Positions 18,780 to 31,339 of a stretch of DNA of 64,000 nt are shown here, one piece after another; the stretch's first letter is position 1, and each line of letters opens with the position of its first letter. The translations under genes were made by a program, and so were the position numbers. The stretch is from Brienomyrus brachyistius (taxonomy: Eukaryota; Chordata; Actinopteri; Osteoglossiformes; Mormyridae): positions 248,001-312,000 of the forward strand of contig NW_026042412.1 in assembly GCF_023856365.1 (NCBI RefSeq), written 5' to 3'. Under the pieces are notes generated by a model. It had not been told where the DNA came from. It worked only from the letters and a program-made list of their open reading frames with translations, and made no database searches.

Positions 18780-19033
18780 TAAAACGTGGATACCAAAACG
18801 TCTAAAAAGTATGATGGTCTGTCGATAAATCAATCAGATAAATAATGAAGTCGTTTTCGCGAACACGCTGGAAAAGCCAGGGGCCGGACCGACTGTAGGG
18901 GGCGTGGCCAGAGACAGCCATCTCAGGCTGTCAAGTCTCCCGTTTTGGCCGGGAAACTACCGTATTTTACTTCTCTTTCGCGCCGTCCTCCCGTATTAGT
19001 ATTTTCCCGTAAATCTCCCTTATATTATATAGT

Positions 19034-19105
19034 TGCTGGATAGTGTAGTGGTAAGATCGCCGCCTTTCACACGGGAGACCGGGGTTCGAATCCCGGTTGT
19101 GGCCA
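19034..19105 (+). tRNA. tRNA-Glu(UUC)-like, pair 2 left
   Basis: Consensus copy with intact A and B boxes. A short AAAAATATA spacer and a TTTT tract follow, which could terminate RNA polymerase III. Confidence 0.55.
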
Positions 19106-19178
19106 AAAATATATTTTATATATTTTATATATTTATATTATATTTATATTATATTTTTTATATATTGTATTATATAGT

Positions 19179-19250
19179 TGCTGGATAGTGTAGTGGTAAG
19201 ATCGCCGCCTTTCACACGGGAGACCGGGGTTCGAATCCCGGTTGTGGCCA
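19179..19250 (+). tRNA. tRNA-Glu(UUC)-like, pair 2 right
   Basis: Consensus copy. It runs into the CAACTGCTATCACAAC tail and the leader of a unit that lacks the CTTTGAAGACTCCGTAAAT segment found in later units. Confidence 0.55.
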
Positions 19251-19978
19251 GAAACAACTGCTATCACAACTAGAGATTGATGAGGTACAACACGATTGCT
19301 ACGACAAGGGGGAGCCAGGACGACAGGTCAGGGGGGAGATATCATCATCCCCACATTCCGAGATTGGGTACCAAGCCCCATATATATTAGTAGGCTGAAT
19401 ACAAGAGCAGCTGACCTGAGAAATAAGAAATAAGCTAAGCTGGAAACCTGGACCCTCCGACCAAGAATGCGTGAAGTACCCTCAGAAGGTCTACTAGAAG
19501 ATGTACGTAGAAGACTACTACAGATCAGCTGATCTACACCACAGCAACAGTGATCCTTGAGCTGGACCGTATAATAATATATATCTACGGGAACGAGCAG
19601 AGAACAAGAACAAGATTTGTAAATGTAAGATTTGAAGGACCCGGCATGAAAAATAGAATAGTTCTCGTCATTAGTGAACATGTGTCTCGTCATTGTGTAT
19701 CATGGACAGTAAGAGGGGGATCAATAGAGTGTTGTTATTATAACGTCTAAAAAGTATGATGGTCTGTCGATAAATCAATCAGATAAATAATGAAGTCGTT
19801 TTCGCGAACACGCTGGAAAAGCCAGGGGCCGGACCGACTGTAGGGGGCGTGGCCAGAGACAGCCATCTCAGGCTGTCAAGTCTCCCGTTTTGGCCGGGAA
19901 ACTACCGTATTTTACTTCTCTTTCGCGCCGTCCTCCCGTATTAGTATTTTCCCGTAAATCTCCCTTATATTATATAGT

Positions 19979-20050
19979 TGCTGGATAGTGTAGTGGTAAG
20001 ATCGCCGCCTTTCACACGGGAGACCGGGGTTCGAATCCCGGTTGTGGCCA
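19979..20050 (+). tRNA. tRNA-Glu(UUC)-like, pair 3 left
   Basis: Consensus copy. The upstream GC-rich part is of the CTTTCGCGCCG subtype. Confidence 0.55.
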
Positions 20051-20123
20051 AAAATATATTTTATATATTTTATATATTTATATTATATTTATATTATATT
20101 TTTTATATATTGTATTATATAGT

Positions 20124-20195
20124 TGCTGGATAGTGTAGTGGTAAGATCGCCGCCTTTCACACGGGAGACCGGGGTTCGAATCCCGGTTGTGGCCA
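20124..20195 (+). tRNA. tRNA-Glu(UUC)-like, pair 3 right
   Basis: Consensus copy. The unit that follows is shortened just before its own tRNA-like gene. Confidence 0.55.
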
Positions 20196-20771
20196 GAAAC
20201 AACTGCTATCACAACTAGAGATTGATGAGGTACAACACGATTGCTACGACAAGGGGGAGCCAGGACGACAGGTCAGGGGGGAGATATCATCATCCCCACA
20301 TTCCGAGATTGGGTACCAAGCCCCATATATATTAGTAGGCTGAATACAAGAGCAGCTGACCTGAGAAATAAGAAATAAGCTAAGCTGGAAACCTGGACCC
20401 TCCGACCAAGAATGCGTGAAGTACCCTCAGAAGGTCTACTAGAAGATGTACGTAGAAGACTACTACAGATCAGCTGATCTACACCACAGCAACAGTGATC
20501 CTTGAGCTGGACCGTCTTTGAAGACTCCGTAAATCTCCGTATAATAATATATATCTACGGGAACGAGCAGAGAACAAGAACAAGATTTGTAAATGTAAGA
20601 TTTGAAGGACCCGGCATGAAAAATAGAATAGTTCTCGTCATTAGTGAACATGTGTCTCGTCATTGTGTATCATGGACAGTAAGAGGGGGATCAATAGAGT
20701 GTTGTTATTATAACGTCTAAAAAGTATGATGGTCTGTCAGATAAATAATGAAGTCGTTTTCGCTGGATAGT

Positions 20772-20843
20772 TGCTGGATAGTGTAGTGGTAAGATCGCCG
20801 CCTTTCACACGGGAGACCGGGGTTCGAATCCCGGTTGTGGCCA
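20772..20843 (+). tRNA. tRNA-Glu(UUC)-like, single copy before LTR 2
   Basis: Consensus copy. The GC-rich part, left tRNA-like gene and spacer are deleted here: TTTTCGCTGGATAG joins directly to TTGCTGGATAG. The deletion probably used the repeated GCTGGATAG word. Confidence 0.55.
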
Positions 20844-20873
20844 GAAACAACTGCTATCACAACTAGAGATTGA

Positions 20874-22644
20874 TGTAAGGACATAAAACTTATAGGTCCT
20901 GCAGGCCCCAACTCTGATCAGCCTGCATCAGTCCATCTCAGAGCTCCAAGAAAAGGATCCACTGGCCCAGGCAAGATTGGACTCCACGCATCAAACCATC
21001 CCTTTTAAGGAAGGCAAAGCCCTGCCGGCTCCTGAGAATAACTGGAGCAATACAGAAAAAGCAAGACCTTTCACCCCCTGGAGTGGCCGGAGTTCCACAG
21101 TCAAACCACAGCAACAACAGCTGTCAGTCCCCAGACACAGACACCTTTTCCACTAGAAATAGGATAACTCACCACACATAGATGTTAGGGACAAATACAC
21201 GCATGTTTGGTCTCGTTTGAATAGGCATGAGACGGCGAGTGTTATACACTCAGATTTAAGGCAGTATAGTTTTCCCTAAGAGAACTATAGAAACTTCGGC
21301 TAAACCCACCAAACTGAGAGAGCCTCTCACATGGCAGAACAAGGGAATTACGACCACCCCCTAAAGTGATCTGATTGGCTGAGGACTTGAGAACCAAGGC
21401 CAACAATGCCCCTAAAATTAACCGTTGACCGAAATTGGTCAGTCTTCAGAGACATGCCATCACCTGGTTTGGATACTTAAGGAAGGGCCTCAGAAGGATT
21501 CGGGGAGTTACTCTGTAATCAGAGCTCCCACAGAGAACTGCGTGAAAGTCCATCTGTAGTCAGATACTTTCCGCAGAACTTTGTGCACTCTCAGCTGAGG
21601 AATGTGATTGTTTAATATTGTATTTGTCCAAATGTATTTACAAGTATGTGGCCACATGTCAATAATTATATATTGTAATATGTTTAATAAATGTTGTCTT
21701 GATTACTTCATGACTGTCTGATTTGCTAACTTCTTTATAAACTTTCCAGATTGGACTTCTATCCTGATTAGGACTAAAGTGATAAATACTATCTTGCAGC
21801 CTCTGGGTTAAATCCCCTTTATCCGGGTCCCAAACTCGACTGCCCAAGTTAAGTTAGGTGGATACCAAAACCGCACCTCTGGAGTTCGCACACGCTCAGT
21901 TACGGGCCGACTTAACCTCTGAGGTCAACACATGCTGATGAAAGGTACCGGTCTGCCCTCTGAGGGGCGTACACACTATGTTCCTAGGCACCGGGCATAG
22001 TCCCTGAGACGCTCACATGGTAAGACAATGGGCGGCATCGGCGGAGTCCCTGAGACGAGCCCAAAGTAAAACCTCGTACAAACTACCGCAACAAAAGGTG
22101 CGCCGTCACAGCCGCTGAGGTTGACACATGTTATGATATGGGCTGCCCCCGGCTGAGCCTCTGAGGTGGATGTACGTGTGGTTCGGGTAAACATCGGCTT
22201 AATCTCCGAGGCACCCACATGCTCAGTAATTGGCAGACACTGGGCCTTTGGGAAATTATATAGGTCGAGGGACCCGAATAATCAGAGGCTGACATTGTCT
22301 TAAATGGTGCCGATTTCCGTGCATCTAAGACAAACCCTGTGGAACAAGCCCACGGATCGCCCTGTCGGCCGAGGCGAATCTGGCGGACTCCTTCGTCAGG
22401 GGTAAACTAGAGTTGGTAATCTAAAGGAGAGTCCCGAAGTAATCCGAACAACATAAACGTCATGACTACAATATACTGAAATAAGGTCATTAATAAAATG
22501 GAGTCAGATGTGTGTCTAAAAGAATATCTTGTATATTAAAAAGGGTAAGTAATTCCCAGGAGCGCTTGGAAGGACCAACACGCATTCACAGCCTTCGGCT
22601 GCGCCATTGGATTCCGCCATTGGGCCAGTGGGCGGCTCCCTACA
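20874..22644 (+). mobile_element. Solo LTR copy 2 (1771 bp, complete)
   Basis: Ends are TGTAAGG...CCTACA, the TG...CA (TGTA/TACA) terminus of LTRs. TTGA flanks it at 20870-20873 and 22645-22648, and empty units read GAGATTGATGAGG. A candidate TATA (TATATAG, 22257-22263) and AATAAA (22492-22497) give a U3-R-U5 order; another AATAAA lies at 21686-21691. The U3 holds degenerate repeats of CTCTGAGG and ACACATG-type words between about 21920 and 22230. No internal retroviral genes accompany it. A 4-bp duplication is usual for gammaretrovirus-like and spumavirus-like elements, but I cannot assign the family. Confidence 0.8.
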
Positions 22645-23273
22645 TTGATGAGGTACAACACGATTGCTACGACAAGGGGGAGCCAGGACGACAGGTCAGG
22701 GGGGAGATATCATCATCCCCACATTCCGAGATTGGGTACCAAGCCCCATATATATTAGTAGGCTGAATACAAGAGCAGCTGACCTGAGAAATAAGAAATA
22801 AGCTAAGCTGGAAACCTGGACCCTCCGACCAAGAATGCGTGAAGTACCCTCAGAAGGTCTACTAGAAGATGTACGTAGAAGACTACTACAGATCAGCTGA
22901 TCTACACCACAGCAACAGTGATCCTTGAGCTGGACCGTCTTTGAAGACTCCGTAAATCTCCGTATAATAATATATATCTACGGGAACGAGCAGAGAACAA
23001 GAACAAGATTTGTAAATGTAAGATTTGAAGGACCCGGCATGAAAAATAGAATAGTTCTCGTCATTAGTGAACATGTGTCTCGTCATTGTGTATCATGGAC
23101 AGTAAGAGGGGGATCAATAGAGTGTTGTTATTATAACGTCTAAAAAGTATGATGGTCTGTCGATAAATCAATCAGATAAATAATGAAGTCGTTTTCGCGA
23201 ACACGCTGGAAAAGCCAGGGGCCGGACCGACTGTAGGGGGCGTGGCCAGAGACAGCCATCTCAGCCATCTCCC

Positions 23274-23316
23274 GCCTTTCACACGGGAGACCGGGGTTCG
23301 AATCCCGGTTGTGGCC
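23274..23316 (+). tRNA. tRNA-Glu(UUC)-like, 5'-truncated
   Basis: Only the part from the anticodon stem (CGCCTTTCAC) to GTGGCCA remains. The A box and the left copy are lost by a deletion joining CAGCCATCTC to CGCCTTTC. LTR copy 3 follows. Confidence 0.6.
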
Positions 23317-23347
23317 AGAAACAACTGCTATCACAACTAGAGATTGA

Positions 23348-25118
23348 TGTAAGGACATAAAACTTATAGGTCCTGCAGGCCCCAACTCTGATCAGCCTGC
23401 ATCAGTCCATCTCAGAGCTCCAAGAAAAGGATCCACTGGCCCAGGCAAGATTGGACTCCACGCATCAAACCATCCCTTTTAAGGAAGGCAAAGCCCTGCC
23501 GGCTCCTGAGAATAACTGGAGCAATACAGAAAAAGCAAGACCTTTCACCCCCTGGAGTGGCCGGAGTTCCACAGTCAAACCACAGCAACAACAGCTGTCA
23601 GTCCCCAGACACAGACACCTTTTCCACTAGAAATAGGATAACTCACCACACATAGATGTTAGGGACAAATACACGCATGTTTGGTCTCGTTTGAATAGGC
23701 ATGAGACGGCGAGTGTTATACACTCAGATTTAAGGCAGTATAGTTTTCCCTAAGAGAACTATAGAAACTTCGGCTAAACCCACCAAACTGAGAGAGCCTC
23801 TCACATGGCAGAACAAGGGAATTACGACCACCCCCTAAAGTGATCTGATTGGCTGAGGACTTGAGAACCAAGGCCAACAATGCCCCTAAAATTAACCGTT
23901 GACCGAAATTGGTCAGTCTTCAGAGACATGCCATCACCTGGTTTGGATACTTAAGGAAGGGCCTCAGAAGGATTCGGGGAGTTACTCTGTAATCAGAGCT
24001 CCCACAGAGAACTGCGTGAAAGTCCATCTGTAGTCAGATACTTTCCGCAGAACTTTGTGCACTCTCAGCTGAGGAATGTGATTGTTTAATATTGTATTTG
24101 TCCAAATGTATTTACAAGTATGTGGCCACATGTCAATAATTATATATTGTAATATGTTTAATAAATGTTGTCTTGATTACTTCATGACTGTCTGATTTGC
24201 TAACTTCTTTATAAACTTTCCAGATTGGACTTCTATCCTGATTAGGACTAAAGTGATAAATACTATCTTGCAGCCTCTGGGTTAAATCCCCTTTATCCGG
24301 GTCCCAAACTCGACTGCCCAAGTTAAGTTAGGTGGATACCAAAACCGCACCTCTGGAGTTCGCACACGCTCAGTTACGGGCCGACTTAACCTCTGAGGTC
24401 AACACATGCTGATGAAAGGTACCGGTCTGCCCTCTGAGGGGCGTACACACTATGTTCCTAGGCACCGGGCATAGTCCCTGAGACGCTCACATGGTAAGAC
24501 AATGGGCGGCATCGGCGGAGTCCCTGAGACGAGCCCAAAGTAAAACCTCGTACAAACTACCGCAACAAAAGGTGCGCCGTCACAGCCGCTGAGGTTGACA
24601 CATGTTATGATATGGGCTGCCCCCGGCTGAGCCTCTGAGGTGGATGTACGTGTGGTTCGGGTAAACATCGGCTTAATCTCCGAGGCACCCACATGCTCAG
24701 TAATTGGCAGACACTGGGCCTTTGGGAAATTATATAGGTCGAGGGACCCGAATAATCAGAGGCTGACATTGTCTTAAATGGTGCCGATTTCCGTGCATCT
24801 AAGACAAACCCTGTGGAACAAGCCCACGGATCGCCCTGTCGGCCGAGGCGAATCTGGCGGACTCCTTCGTCAGGGGTAAACTAGAGTTGGTAATCTAAAG
24901 GAGAGTCCCGAAGTAATCCGAACAACATAAACGTCATGACTACAATATACTGAAATAAGGTCATTAATAAAATGGAGTCAGATGTGTGTCTAAAAGAATA
25001 TCTTGTATATTAAAAAGGGTAAGTAATTCCCAGGAGCGCTTGGAAGGACCAACACGCATTCACAGCCTTCGGCTGCGCCATTGGATTCCGCCATTGGGCC
25101 AGTGGGCGGCTCCCTACA
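23348..25118 (+). mobile_element. Solo LTR copy 3 (1771 bp, complete)
   Basis: Same ends as copy 2, with TTGA at 23344-23347 and 25119-25122. It appears identical to copy 2 by eye. The identical insertion point shows that it arose by copying of an LTR-bearing unit, not by a separate insertion. Confidence 0.8.
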
Positions 25119-25845
25119 TTGATGAGGTACAACACGATTGCTACGACAAGGGGGAGCCAGGACGACAGGTCAGGGGGGAGATATCATCATCCCCACATTC
25201 CGAGATTGGGTACCAAGCCCCATATATATTAGTAGGCTGAATACAAGAGCAGCTGACCTGAGAAATAAGAAATAAGCTAAGCTGGAAACCTGGACCCTCC
25301 GACCAAGAATGCGTGAAGTACCCTCAGAAGGTCTACTAGAAGATGTACGTAGAAGACTACTACAGATCAGCTGATCTACACCACAGCAACAGTGATCCTT
25401 GAGCTGGACCGTCTTTGAAGACTCCGTAAATCTCCGTATAATAATATATATCTACGGGAACGAGCAGAGAACAAGAACAAGATTTGTAAATGTAAGATTT
25501 GAAGGACCCGGCATGAAAAATAGAATAGTTCTCGTCATTAGTGAACATGTGTCTCGTCATTGTGTATCATGGACAGTAAGAGGGGGATCAATAGAGTGTT
25601 GTTATTATAACGTCTAAAAAGTATGATGGTCTGTCGATAAATCAATCAGATAAATAATGAAGTCGTTTTCGCGAACACGCTGGAAAAGCCAGGGGCCGGA
25701 CCGACTGTAGGGGGCGTGGCCAGAGACAGCCATCTCAGGCTGTCAAGTCTCCCGTTTTGGCCGGGAAACTACCGTATTTTACTTCTCTTTCCCGCCGTCC
25801 TCCCGTATTAGTATTTTCCCGTAAATCTCCCTTATATTATATAGT

Positions 25846-25917
25846 TGCTGGATAGTGTAGTGGTAAGATCGCCGCCTTTCACACGGGAGACCGGGGTTCG
25901 AATCCCGGTTGTGGCCA
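25846..25917 (+). tRNA. tRNA-Glu(UUC)-like, pair 4 left
   Basis: Consensus copy. The spacer to the right partner is 64 bp, shorter than in most pairs through loss of one TATTTTATA word. Confidence 0.55.
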
Positions 25918-25981
25918 AAAATATATTTTATATATTTATATTATATTTATATTATATTTTTTATATATTGTATTATATAGT

Positions 25982-26053
25982 TGCTGGATAGTGTAGTGGT
26001 AAGATCGCCGCCTTTCACACGGGAGACCGGGGTTCGAATCCCGGTTGTGGCCA
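25982..26053 (+). tRNA. tRNA-Glu(UUC)-like, pair 4 right
   Basis: Consensus copy. It ends the first of four consecutive pair-bearing units that lie with no LTR between them. Confidence 0.55.
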
Positions 26054-26806
26054 GAAACAACTGCTATCACAACTAGAGATTGATGAGGTACAACACGATT
26101 GCTACGACAAGGGGGAGCCAGGACGACAGGTCAGGGGGGAGATATCATCATCCCCACATTCCGAGATTGGGTACCAAGCCCCATATATATTAGTAGGCTG
26201 AATACAAGAGCAGCTGACCTGAGAAATAAGAAATAAGCTAAGCTGGAAACCTGGACCCTCCGACCAAGAATGCGTGAAGTACCCTCAGAAGGTCTACTAG
26301 AAGATGTACGTAGAAGACTACTACAGATCAGCTGATCTACACCACAGCAACAGTGATCCTTGAGCTGGACCGTCTTTGAAGACTCCGTAAATCTCCGTAT
26401 AATAATATATATCTACGGGAACGAGCAGAGAACAAGAACAAGATTTGTAAATGTAAGATTTGAAGGACCCGGCATGAAAAATAGAATAGTTCTCGTCATT
26501 AGTGAACATGTGTCTCGTCATTGTGTATCATGGACAGTAAGAGGGGGATCAATAGAGTGTTGTTATTATAACGTCTAAAAAGTATGATGGTCTGTCGATA
26601 AATCAATCAGATAAATAATGAAGTCGTTTTCGCGAACACGCTGGAAAAGCCAGGGGCCGGACCGACTGTAGGGGGCGTGGCCAGAGACAGCCATCTCAGG
26701 CTGTCAAGTCTCCCGTTTTGGCCGGGAAACTACCGTATTTTACTTCTCTTTCCCGCCGTCCTCCCGTATTAGTATTTTCCCGTAAATCTCCCTTATATTA
26801 TATAGT

Positions 26807-26878
26807 TGCTGGATAGTGTAGTGGTAAGATCGCCGCCTTTCACACGGGAGACCGGGGTTCGAATCCCGGTTGTGGCCA
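26807..26878 (+). tRNA. tRNA-Glu(UUC)-like, pair 5 left
   Basis: Consensus copy in a unit of the CTTTCCCGCCG subtype. Confidence 0.55.
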
Positions 26879-26951
26879 AAAATATATTTTATATATTTTA
26901 TATATTTATATTATATTTATATTATATTTTTTATATATTGTATTATATAGT

Positions 26952-27023
26952 TGCTGGATAGTGTAGTGGTAAGATCGCCGCCTTTCACACGGGAGACCAG
27001 GGTTCGAATCCCGGTTGTGGCCA
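26952..27023 (+). tRNA. tRNA-Glu(UUC)-like, pair 5 right
   Basis: It differs from the consensus by G to A before the B box (GACCAGGGTTCG), which changes the T stem. It is otherwise intact. Confidence 0.55.
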
Positions 27024-27776
27024 GAAACAACTGCTATCACAACTAGAGATTGATGAGGTACAACACGATTGCTACGACAAGGGGGAGCCAGGACGACAGG
27101 TCAGGGGGGAGATATCATCATCCCCACATTCCGAGATTGGGTACCAAGCCCCATATATATTAGTAGGCTGAATACAAGAGCAGCTGACCTGAGAAATAAG
27201 AAATAAGCTAAGCTGGAAACCTGGACCCTCCGACCAAGAATGCGTGAAGTACCCTCAGAAGGTCTACTAGAAGATGTACGTAGAAGACTACTACAGATCA
27301 GCTGATCTACACCACAGCAACAGTGATCCTTGAGCTGGACCGTCTTTGAAGACTCCGTAAATCTCCGTATAATAATATATATCTACGGGAACGAGCAGAG
27401 AACAAGAACAAGATTTGTAAATGTAAGATTTGAAGGACCCGGCATGAAAAATAGAATAGTTCTCGTCATTAGTGAACATGTGTCTCGTCATTGTGTATCA
27501 TGGACAGTAAGAGGGGGATCAATAGAGTGTTGTTATTATAACGTCTAAAAAGTATGATGGTCTGTCGATAAATCAATCAGATAAATAATGAAGTCGTTTT
27601 CGCGAACACGCTGGAAAAGCCAGGGGCCGGACCGACTGTAGGGGGCGTGGCCAGAGACAGCCATCTCAGGCTGTCAAGTCTCCCGTTTTGGCCGGGAAAC
27701 TACCGTATTTTACTTCTCTTTCCCGCCGTCCTCCCGTATTAGTATTTTCCCGTAAATCTCCCTTATATTATATAGT

Positions 27777-27848
27777 TGCTGGATAGTGTAGTGGTAAGAT
27801 CGCCGCCTTTCACACGGGAGACCGGGGTTCGAATCCCGGTTGTGGCCA
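27777..27848 (+). tRNA. tRNA-Glu(UUC)-like, pair 6 left
   Basis: Consensus copy. The spacer after it carries one substitution (TATGTTTATA). Confidence 0.55.
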
Positions 27849-27921
27849 AAAATATATTTTATATATTTTATATGTTTATATTATATTTATATTATATTTT
27901 TTATATATTGTATTATATAGT

Positions 27922-27993
27922 TGCTGGATAGTGTAGTGGTAAGATCGCCGCCTTTCACACGGGAGACCGGGGTTCGAATCCCGGTTGTGGCCA
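27922..27993 (+). tRNA. tRNA-Glu(UUC)-like, pair 6 right
   Basis: Consensus copy. The next unit is the 921-bp deletion form. Confidence 0.55.
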
Positions 27994-28697
27994 GAAACAA
28001 CTGCTATCACAACTAGAGATTGATGAGGTACAACACGATTGCTACGACAAGGGGGAGCCAGGACGACAGGTCAGGGGGGAGATATCATCATCCCCACATT
28101 CCGAGATTGGGTACCAAGCCCCATATATATTAGTAGGCTGAATACAAGAGCAGCTGACCTGAGAAATAAGAAATAAGCTAAGCTGGAAACCTGGACCCTC
28201 CGACCAAGAATGCGTGAAGTACCCTCAGAAGGTCTACTAGAAGATGTACGTAGAAGACTACTACAGATCAGCTGATCTACACCACAGCAACAGTGATCCT
28301 TGAGCTGGACCGTCTTTGAAGACTCCGTAAATCTCCGTATAATAATATATATCTACGGGAACGAGCAGAGAACAAGAACAAGATTTGTAAATGTAAGATT
28401 TGAAGGACCCGGCATGAAAAATAGAATAGTTCTCGTCATTAGTGAACATGTGTCTCGTCATTGTGTATCATGGACAGTAAGAGGGGGATCAATAGAGTGT
28501 TGTTATTATAACGTCTAAAAAGTATGATGGTCTGTCGATAAATCAATCAGATAAATAATGAAGTCGTTTTCGCTGGAAAAGCCATCTCAGGCTGTCAAGT
28601 CTCCCGTTTTGGCCGGGAAACTACCGTATTTTACTTCTCTTTCGCGCCGTCCTCCCGTATTAGTATTTTCCCGTAAATCTCCCTTATATTATATAGT

Positions 28698-28769
28698 TGC
28701 TGGATAGTGTAGTGGTAAGATCGCCGCCTTTCACACGGGAGACCGGGGTTCGAATCCCGGTTGTGGCCA
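28698..28769 (+). tRNA. tRNA-Glu(UUC)-like, pair 7 left
   Basis: Consensus copy. The upstream GC-rich part lacks 8 and 41 bp (TTTTCGCTGGAAAAGCCATC form). Confidence 0.55.
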
Positions 28770-28842
28770 AAAATATATTTTATATATTTTATATATTTAT
28801 ATTATATTTATATTATATTTTTTATATATTGTATTATATAGT

Positions 28843-28914
28843 TGCTGGATAGTGTAGTGGTAAGATCGCCGCCTTTCACACGGGAGACCGGGGTTCGAAT
28901 CCCGGTTGTGGCCA
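28843..28914 (+). tRNA. tRNA-Glu(UUC)-like, pair 7 right
   Basis: Consensus copy. It precedes the most deleted unit (758 bp). Confidence 0.55.
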
Positions 28915-29455
28915 GAAACAACTGCTATCACAACTAGAGATTGATGAGGTACAACACGATTGCTACGACAAGGGGGAGCCAGGACGACAGGTCAGGGGGG
29001 AGATATCATCATCCCCACATTCCGAGATTGGGTACCAAGCCCCATATATATTAGTAGGCTGAATACAAGAGCAGCTGACCTGAGAAATAAGAAATAAGCT
29101 AAGCTGGAAACCTGGACCCTCCGACCAAGAATGCGTGAAGTACCCTCAGAAGGTCTACTAGAAGATGTACGTAGAAGACTACTACAGATCAGCTGATCTA
29201 CACCACAGCAACAGTGATCCTTGAGCTGGACCGTCTTTGAAGACTCCGTAAATCTCCGTATAATAATATATATCTACGGGAACGAGCAGAGAAATAATGA
29301 ATAATGAATGAAATAATGAAGTCGTTTTCGCTGGAAAAGCCATCTCAGGCTGTCAAGTCTCCCGTTTTGGCCGGGAAACTACCGTATTTTACTTCTCTTT
29401 CGCGCCGTCCTCCCGTATTAGTATTTTCCCGTAAATCTCCCTTATATTATATAGT

Positions 29456-29527
29456 TGCTGGATAGTGTAGTGGTAAGATCGCCGCCTTTCACACGGGAGA
29501 CCGGGGTTCGAATCCCGGTTGTGGCCA
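29456..29527 (+). tRNA. tRNA-Glu(UUC)-like, pair 8 left
   Basis: Consensus copy in the 758-bp unit, which lost about 163 bp around AGCAGAGAAATAATGAATAA. The tRNA-like pair itself is untouched. Confidence 0.55.
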
Positions 29528-29600
29528 AAAATATATTTTATATATTTTATATATTTATATTATATTTATATTATATTTTTTATATATTGTATTATATAGT

Positions 29601-29672
29601 TGCTGGATAGTGTAGTGGTAAGATCGCCGCCTTTCACACGGGAGACCGGGGTTCGAATCCCGGTTGTGGCCA
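29601..29672 (+). tRNA. tRNA-Glu(UUC)-like, pair 8 right
   Basis: Consensus copy, ending the 758-bp unit. Confidence 0.55.
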
Positions 29673-30371
29673 GAAACAACTGCTATCACAACTAGAGATT
29701 GATGAGGTACAACACGATTGCTACGACAAGGGGGAGCCAGGACGACAGGTCAGGGGGGAGATATCATCATCCCCACATTCCGAGATTGGGTACCAAGCCC
29801 CATATATATTAGTAGGCTGAATACAAGAGCAGCTGACCTGAGAAATAAGAAATAAGCTAAGCTGGAAACCTGGACCCTCCGACCAAGAATGCGTGAAGTA
29901 CCCTCAGAAGGTCTACTAGAAGATGTACGTAGAAGACTACTACAGCTGATCTACACCACAGCAACAGTGATCCTTGAGCTGGACCGTCTTTGAAGACTCC
30001 GTAAATCTCCGTATAATAATATATATCTACGGGAACGAGCAGAGAACAAGAACAAGATTTGTAAATGTAAGATTTGAAGGACCCGGCATGAAAAATAGAA
30101 TAGTTCTCGTCATTAGTGAACATGTGTCTCGTCATTGTGTATCATGGACAGTAAGAGGGGGATCAATAGAGTGTTGTTATTATAACGTCTAAAAAGTATG
30201 ATGGTCTGTCGATAAATCAATCAGATAAATAATGAAGTCGTTTTCGCTGGAAAAGCCATCTCAGGCTGTCAAGTCTCCCGTTTTGGCCGGGAAACTACCG
30301 TATTTTACTTCTCTTTCGCGCCGTCCTCCCGTATTAGTATTTTCCCGTAAATCTCCCTTATATTATATAGT

Positions 30372-30443
30372 TGCTGGATAGTGTAGTGGTAAGATCGCCG
30401 CCTTTCACACGGGAGACCGGGGTTCGAATCCCGGTTGTGGCCA
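30372..30443 (+). tRNA. tRNA-Glu(UUC)-like, pair 9 left
   Basis: Consensus copy. The spacer has a rearranged TATTTTATA run of about the usual length. Confidence 0.55.
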
Positions 30444-30514
30444 AAAATATATTTTATATATTTTATATATTTTATATATTTATATTATATTTTTTATATA
30501 TTGTATTATATAGT

Positions 30515-30586
30515 TGCTGGATAGTGTAGTGGTAAGATCGCCGCCTTTCACACGGGAGACCGGGGTTCGAATCCCGGTTGTGGCCA
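30515..30586 (+). tRNA. tRNA-Glu(UUC)-like, pair 9 right
   Basis: Consensus copy, ending a 914-bp unit that also lost six bases at CTACTACAGCTGATC. Confidence 0.55.
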
Positions 30587-31339
30587 GAAACAACTGCTAT
30601 CACAACTAGAGATTGATGAGGTACAACACGATTGCTACGACAAGGGGGAGCCAGGACGACAGGTCAGGGGGGAGATATCATCATCCCCACATTCCGAGAT
30701 TGGGTACCAAGCCCCATATATATTAGTAGGCTGAATACAAGAGCAGCTGACCTGAGAAATAAGAAATAAGCTAAGCTGGAAACCTGGACCCTCCGACCAA
30801 GAATGCGTGAAGTACCCTCAGAAGGTCTACTAGAAGATGTACGTAGAAGACTACTACAGATCAGCTGATCTACACCACAGCAACAGTGATCCTTGAGCTG
30901 GACCGTCTTTGAAGACTCCGTAAATCTCCGTATAATAATATATATCTACGGGAACGAGCAGAGAACAAGAACAAGATTTGTAAATGTAAGATTTGAAGGA
31001 CCCGGCATGAAAAATAGAATAGTTCTCGTCATTAGTGAACATGTGTCTCGTCATTGTGTATCATGGACAGTAAGAGGGGGATCAATAGAGTGTTGTTATT
31101 ATAACGTCTAAAAAGTATGATGGTCTGTCGATAAATCAATCAGATAAATAATGAAGTCGTTTTCGCGAACACGCTGGAAAAGCCAGGGGCCGGACCGACT
31201 GTAGGGGGCGTGGCCAGAGACAGCCATCTCAGGCTGTCAAGTCTCCCGTTTTGGCCGGGAAACTACCGTATTTTACTTCTCTTTCCCGCCGTCCTCCCGT
31301 ATTAGTATTTTCCCGTAAATCTCCCTTATATTATATAGT

